A stretch of 33,374 bases of DNA from an uncultured Oscillospiraceae bacterium (GTDB lineage Bacteria > Bacillota > Clostridia > Oscillospirales > Oscillospiraceae), in assembly GCA_900759385.1 (NCBI GenBank), contig CAAEUZ010000116.1:1-33374 (forward strand), read 5' to 3'. The translations under genes were made by a program, and so were the position numbers. Below are positions 29,755 through 33,374 of the stretch, piece after piece. The notes under the pieces were generated by a model. The model made no database searches. It was not told the DNA's origin and saw only the letters and a program-made list of their open reading frames with translations. Position 1 is the stretch's first letter, and every line of letters begins with the position of its first letter.

Positions 29755-29960
29755 GAAAATGACCTTCCTCCGCTTGGATTTCCTCCCAAGCTCTCTTCTC
29801 TCTCCTGTGCGGAAGCCGCGTCCCCGAGGGACGGATTCCATTTAAACAATATACCACATACGCCGACGGTATGCAAGCGCGTAAGCGCAGATCCGGCCCT
29901 GCGCCGCGGCGGCAGATGCCGGAACCTGGCGGCTTTTGGCGGCTGTAACGGCTCAAACCC

Positions 29961-30014
29961 TTGACTACTCACCAATTTTAGTATAAGCTTGCGGAGGTAT
30001 GATTCCGCAAGCTT
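29961..30014 (+). promoter_or_regulatory. Glutamine synthetase promoter/leader with inverted repeat
   Basis: TTGACT (29961-29966) and TATAAG (29982-29987) at 15 bp form a possible promoter. An 11-bp perfect inverted repeat, AAGCTTGCGGA (29985-29995) and TCCGCAAGCTT (30004-30014), overlaps the -10 and is followed by TATTTTAT. It is either an operator on this promoter or, if transcription starts upstream, an attenuator hairpin. Confidence 0.5.
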
Positions 30015-30039
30015 TATTTTATGGAGAGGTAGGTCAAAA

Positions 30040-32133
30040 ATGCCCGACATACAGGAGATATTTGGGACGATGGTGTTCTCCGACAAGGTCATGCGCGAGC
30101 GGCTGCCGGAGGAGACTTACGCCGCCGTGCTGCGCACCATGAAGGACGGCAGGCGCCTCCAGCCGGACACGGCCGAGGTGGTGGCGGCGGCCATGCGAGA
30201 CTGGGCGCTGGAGAAGGGCGCCACCCACTTTACGCACTGGTTCCAGCCCATGACCGGCGTGACCGCCGAGAAGCACGACAGCTTTGTCGAGCCGGACGGC
30301 CACGGCGGGGTTATCATGGAGTTTTCCGGCAAGGAGCTCATCCACGGCGAGCCGGACGCCTCCAGCTTCCCCTCCGGCGGGCTGCGCGCCACGTTCGAGG
30401 CCCGCGGCTACACCGCCTGGGACCCCACCAGCTACGCCTTCATACGTGACGACGTGCTCTATATACCGACGGCTTTCTGCTCCTACGGCGGGGAGGCCCT
30501 CGACCAGAAGACCCCGCTGCTGCGCAGCATGGAGGCGCTGAGCCGCCAGGCCGTGCGCGTGCTGAAGCTCTTCGGCCGCGACGACGTGCGCACCGTGTCG
30601 CCCATGGTGGGCGCGGAGCAGGAGTACTTCCTAGTCGAGCGCGACATGTATGAGCGCCGCCAGGACCTCATCTATACCGGGCGCACACTCTTCGGAGCCA
30701 AGCCGCCCAAGGGCCAGGAGATGGACGACCACTACTTCGGCACGGTCAAGCCCCGCGTGGCGGCCTTCATGCGCGAGATAAACGAGGAGCTGTGGCGCCT
30801 CGGCGTCTGCGCCAAGACCGAGCACAACGAGGCCGCCCCGGCCCAGCACGAGCTGGCGTGCGTATACAACACGGCCAACATCGCCGCCGACCACAACCAG
30901 CTGGTCATGGACGTCATGCAGAAGACCGCCAAGCGCCACGGACTGGTCTGCCTGCTGCACGAGAAGCCCTTTGACGGCGTGAACGGTTCCGGCAAGCACA
31001 ACAACTGGTCCATGGCCACCAACACGGGCGAGAACCTGTTCGCCCCCGGCGAGACCCCGGGCGAGAACGCCCAGTTCCTGCTCTTCCTCTGCGCCGTGCT
31101 CAAGGCCGCGGACGACTATCAGGACGTGCTGCGCATTTCCGTGGCGCGCGCGGGCAACGACCACCGTCTCGGCGCGGCCGAGGCGCCCCCGGCCATAATA
31201 AGCGTGTTCCTCGGCGACGAGCTCACCGAGGTGCTGGACGCCATTGAGAACGACACCCCGGTGGGGCAGGCGGAGAAGACCCTCTTCAAGGTCGGCGTCC
31301 ACGCCCTGCCGCCCTTCCCCAAGGACACCACGGACCGCAACCGTACCTCGCCGTTTGCCTACACGGGAGCCAAGTTCGAGTTCCGCATGCCCGGCTCGTC
31401 GGCGAGCATCTCGTCGGCCAATATCGCCATCAACACCGCTGTGGCCGAGGAGCTCAGGCAGTTCGCCGACGAGCTGGAGGCCGCGGAGGACTTCAACCAG
31501 GCCCTGCACGCGCTCATCCGCCGCGTGGTGCGGGAGCACAGGCGCATCATCTTCAACGGCAACGGCTACGATCCCAGCTGGGTTGACGAGGCCGCCCGCC
31601 GCGGCCTGCACAACCTGCGCTCCACCCCAGAGGCCCTGCCGCACCTGGTGGATCCGGAGAACGTGGAGCTCTTCACCCGGCACAGGGTGTTCTCCGAAAA
31701 CGAGCTGCGCGCCAGGCTGGAGGTGTTCCAGGAGGAGTACTGCAAGCTGGTCATGATAGAGGGAAAGACCGCGCTGACCATGGCCCGCCGCGAGATACTT
31801 CCCGCCGTGAGCGCCTTTACGGCGCGCCTGGCCCGGAGTGCTGCGGCCCAGCGGGAGATACTGCCCGAGCGCCGGCCGCGGTATGAGAGCTCCACGGTCT
31901 CGTCGCTGGCCCAGCTCATGGACGCGGCCTACTCCCTCACCGGCGAGCTGGAGGACTCTCTGATCTGCGCCGAGGGCATGCACGCGCTGGAGGAGAAGAC
32001 CTTCTTCCTGCACGACAAGGTGCTGCCCGTAATGGGCGCGCTGCGCGCCGCCTGCGACGATATGGAGAGCGTCACCGCCGATGACGACTGGCCCATGCCG
32101 ACCTACGGCGAGCTGCTCTACGGCGTGAAATAA
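30040..32133 (+). CDS. glnN: Glutamine synthetase type III
   Basis: Makes glutamine from glutamate, ammonia and ATP. At 697 residues it has the large GSIII architecture rather than the 440-470 residues of type I. Motifs include the GSIII-specific N-terminal FQPMTGVTAEKHDSF, catalytic GAEQEYFLV (191-199), HNEAAPAQHELACVYN, NGSGKHNNWSMATNTGENLF, RAGNDHRLGAAEAPPAIIS and FEFRMPGSSASISSANIAINTA. ATG at 30040 follows AGGTAGGT; the frame from 29989 crosses the leader inverted repeat and is rejected. Codons are strongly G/C-ended, in line with high expression. It is a single-gene unit closed by a terminator; control is probably through the leader at 29961-30014. Confidence 0.96.
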   Translation: MPDIQEIFGTMVFSDKVMRERLPEETYAAVLRTMKDGRRLQPDTAEVVAAAMRDWALEKGATHFTHWFQPMTGVTAEKHDSFVEPDGHGGVIMEFSGKELIHGEPDASSFPSGGLRATFEARGYTAWDPTSYAFIRDDVLYIPTAFCSYGGEALDQKTPLLRSMEALSRQAVRVLKLFGRDDVRTVSPMVGAEQEYFLVERDMYERRQDLIYTGRTLFGAKPPKGQEMDDHYFGTVKPRVAAFMREINEELWRLGVCAKTEHNEAAPAQHELACVYNTANIAADHNQLVMDVMQKTAKRHGLVCLLHEKPFDGVNGSGKHNNWSMATNTGENLFAPGETPGENAQFLLFLCAVLKAADDYQDVLRISVARAGNDHRLGAAEAPPAIISVFLGDELTEVLDAIENDTPVGQAEKTLFKVGVHALPPFPKDTTDRNRTSPFAYTGAKFEFRMPGSSASISSANIAINTAVAEELRQFADELEAAEDFNQALHALIRRVVREHRRIIFNGNGYDPSWVDEAARRGLHNLRSTPEALPHLVDPENVELFTRHRVFSENELRARLEVFQEEYCKLVMIEGKTALTMARREILPAVSAFTARLARSAAAQREILPERRPRYESSTVSSLAQLMDAAYSLTGELEDSLICAEGMHALEEKTFFLHDKVLPVMGALRAACDDMESVTADDDWPMPTYGELLYGVK

Positions 32134-32147
32134 ATACTGCCTTTAAC

Positions 32148-32177
32148 ACACCCCGGGGCCGCAGCCCCGGGGTGTTT
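32148..32177 (+). terminator. Terminator after glutamine synthetase
   Basis: ACACCCCGGGGC (32148-32159) and GCCCCGGGGTGT (32164-32175) form a 12-bp stem with a CGCA loop; TGTTT follows, a short T-run. Confidence 0.8.
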
Positions 32178-32258
32178 GGCGCGCATCGAAAGGGGTGCGG
32201 CGGCGGTGCCCAGGCGCCTTCCGTCTCGATTTTCTTTACGGATGCGCACAGCGGGCGG

Positions 32259-32286
32259 AAGTGTGGTAAAATGCGTTTAAACACTT
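32259..32286. promoter_or_regulatory. Inverted repeat at arsR-type promoter
   Basis: Outer arms AAGTGT (32259-32264) and ACACTT (32281-32286) and inner arms TAAA (32267-32270) and TTTA (32276-32279) form an interrupted palindrome that covers a -10-like TAAAAT at 32267-32272. No good -35 was found. It is the natural place for ArsR autoregulation. Confidence 0.5.
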
Positions 32287-32303
32287 GGACAGGAGGTGCG
32301 CGC

Positions 32304-32660
32304 TTGAAGAACACGACGGAGGATATCATGCGGCTGGAGCGGGAGTTCAAGGCCTGCCGCCGCGTGCTGGCGGCCATCGGCGACGAGACGAGGCAGCAGC
32401 TGCTGTGCGCCATGCTCAGCGGGGACTGCGGCGGCGGCCGTGTGATAGAGTTCGCCGAGAAGATGAACCTGTCCCGCCCGGCGGTTTCGCACCACATGCA
32501 GATACTTAAAGACGCCGGTATGGTCAAGTCGCGCAAAGAGGGCTCGTGCATCTATTATTACCTGGATCCCGAGACCTCTGAGATAGACAGCCTGTTCACT
32601 CTCTTTTCCGACGTGAAGGAGATAATGAAAAAAGCCCCGGACAGGCGCGGCGACGAGTGA
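32304..32660 (+). CDS. ArsR-type winged-helix regulator
   Basis: A 118-residue regulator: CRRVLAAIGDETRQQLLCAML is the ArsR opening helix pair, and FAEKMNLSRPAVSHHMQILKDAGMVKSRKEGSCIYYYLD is the recognition helix and wing. The metal motif ELCVCDL of classical ArsR/SmtB is absent; its place is taken by VIEFAEKMNLS. It may therefore sense something other than arsenite or cadmium. Start is TTG at 32304, six bases after AGGAGGTG; the next in-frame ATG (32328) has no ribosome site. The nitroreductase-family gene starts 42 bp downstream and is probably cotranscribed and controlled. Confidence 0.88.
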   Translation: MKNTTEDIMRLEREFKACRRVLAAIGDETRQQLLCAMLSGDCGGGRVIEFAEKMNLSRPAVSHHMQILKDAGMVKSRKEGSCIYYYLDPETSEIDSLFTLFSDVKEIMKKAPDRRGDE

Positions 32661-32702
32661 CGCAGCGGGCGCGTAAACCTGAATTTGAGGAGAGACGACA
32701 CA

Positions 32703-33368
32703 ATGGATTTGCTCAAGGCAATGGAAAACAGGCACGCCGTGAGGGCTTACACCGCAAAGCCCATCGGCGCGGAGACAGCACAGGCGCTGCGCGGCTGCAT
32801 AGAGCGCTGCAACGCCGAGGGCGGGCTGCACATGAACCTTGTATTGAATGAGCCCACGGCTTTCAGCGGCTTCATGGCGCATTACGGCAAGTTCTCCGGC
32901 GTCAGCAACTACGTGACCGTGGCGGGCAGGAAATCGCCGGGCCTGGAGGAACGGTGCGGCTATTACGGCGAGCAGGTTGTGCTCAGCGCCCAGGCCGCCG
33001 GCCTCAACAGCTGCTGGGTCGCCATGACCTACAGTAAGTCCAAGGCTAACGTTGCACTGGGCAAGGACGAAAAGCTCTGCCTGGTAATAGCGCTGGGCTA
33101 TGGTGAGACCCAGGGGGAGCCGCACAAGTCCAAGCCGCGCGAGGCCGTGATTGCCCCCGGTTCGGAGACGCCGGAGTGGTTCCTGCGCGGTGTGGATGCC
33201 GCGCTGCTGGCGCCGACGGCCATGAACCAGCAGAAGTTCGCCCTGTCCTGCTCCGGAAACCGCGTGTCCGCAAAGGCCGGGAAGGGATTTTACGTGCAGA
33301 CCGACCTCGGCATAGTCAAGTATCACTTTGAGCTCGGTGCGGGCCTGGACAATTTCGTCTGGGCATAA
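32703..33368 (+). CDS. Nitroreductase-family protein (221 aa)
   Basis: An FMN-binding oxidoreductase of the nitroreductase superfamily. The N-terminus LKAMENRHAVRAYTAKPIGAE has the R-H-x-V-R-x-Y-x-x-x-P motif for FMN phosphate; YYGEQVVLSAQAAGLNSCWVAMTYSKSKA is the usual middle helix and C-terminal ALLAPTAMNQQKFALSC supplies the second FMN-facing segment. The order, with APTAMNQQ placed late, is that of the 'TM1586-like' branch (PF14512). ATG at 32703 follows GAGGAGAG. It is not closely similar to the shorter family member at 6619-7158. Substrate unknown; linkage to an ArsR-type regulator suggests an induced role such as detoxification. Confidence 0.85.
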   Translation: MDLLKAMENRHAVRAYTAKPIGAETAQALRGCIERCNAEGGLHMNLVLNEPTAFSGFMAHYGKFSGVSNYVTVAGRKSPGLEERCGYYGEQVVLSAQAAGLNSCWVAMTYSKSKANVALGKDEKLCLVIALGYGETQGEPHKSKPREAVIAPGSETPEWFLRGVDAALLAPTAMNQQKFALSCSGNRVSAKAGKGFYVQTDLGIVKYHFELGAGLDNFVWA

Positions 33369-33374
33369 AACCGG

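Noticed and set aside
30631..32013. 460-codon minus-strand frame opposite glutamine synthetase
   Set aside because: Glutamine synthetase III motifs fill the plus strand; the antisense product has no family features.
1..33374. CRISPR array, tRNA or rRNA genes
   Set aside because: No regularly spaced direct repeats, no tRNA cloverleaf with T-loop sequence and no rRNA-like stretches were noticed in the gaps.

Overview
The window looks like chromosomal DNA of a high-GC, strictly anaerobic Gram-positive bacterium of the Clostridia, most likely a gut Oscillospiraceae-type organism. That placement is an inference. It rests on Gram-positive style ribosome binding sites (AGGAGG types), a lipoprotein alkaline phosphatase, a type III glutamine synthetase, a 2-hydroxyacyl-CoA dehydratase-type enzyme pair, Fe-S/flavin ene-reductases, a PadR + DUF1700 pair, and heavy use of ATA for isoleucine despite GC-rich DNA. 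No rRNA, tRNA, CRISPR array or intact mobile element was seen.

Layout: (1) 1-1561, a lipoprotein alkaline phosphatase cut by the window start. (2) 1823-3810, a cation/proton antiporter and a TetR regulator in an overlapping operon, with twin operator-like palindromes around the promoter and a strong terminator. (3) 3820-4454, a scar: the left end of an IS30-like element fused to a relic of an accessory gene, followed by two hairpins. (4) 4541-16120, the main accessory region: nine genes on the minus strand (OYE-type reductase, EthD-like protein, zinc alcohol dehydrogenase, MFS, metallo-beta-lactamase-fold hydrolase, MFS, VOC protein, nitroreductase-family protein, second OYE-type reductase) read away from a divergent IclR regulator. 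(5) 16329-17833, thpR and dus housekeeping genes. (6) 18005-21338, a permuted NlpC/P60-like protein, a VTT-domain membrane protein and a two-component system, all overlapping. (7) 21427-23724, a class I/II aminotransferase and a membrane-anchored alpha/beta hydrolase. (8) 23764-26867, a two-subunit 2-hydroxyacyl-CoA dehydratase-family enzyme with a small membrane protein. (9) 26929-28673, PadR/DUF1700 facing an Xre regulator/membrane protein pair whose promoter lies between two copies of a 22-bp palindrome. (10) 28680-28960, non-coding DNA with a 16-bp perfect hairpin. (11) 28976-32177, nadE and glutamine synthetase III, divergent. (12) 32259-33368, an ArsR-type regulator and a nitroreductase-family protein.

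The strongest candidate for an undescribed system is region 4. Two importer-like MFS proteins, two flavin/Fe-S ene-reductases, an alcohol dehydrogenase, a lactonase-like hydrolase, a nitroreductase-family flavoprotein, a VOC protein and a tandem EthD-like protein form one operon opposite an IclR regulator that carries its own palindromic operator. This is the shape of an uptake-and-reduction pathway for a small unsaturated, probably cyclic or lactone-bearing compound such as a plant phenolic, terpenoid or steroid. The substrate cannot be read from the sequence.

Start codons were chosen from Shine-Dalgarno spacing and family N-termini, so several genes are shorter than the longest open frame. 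All functional names rest on motif recognition by eye; no database search was run.
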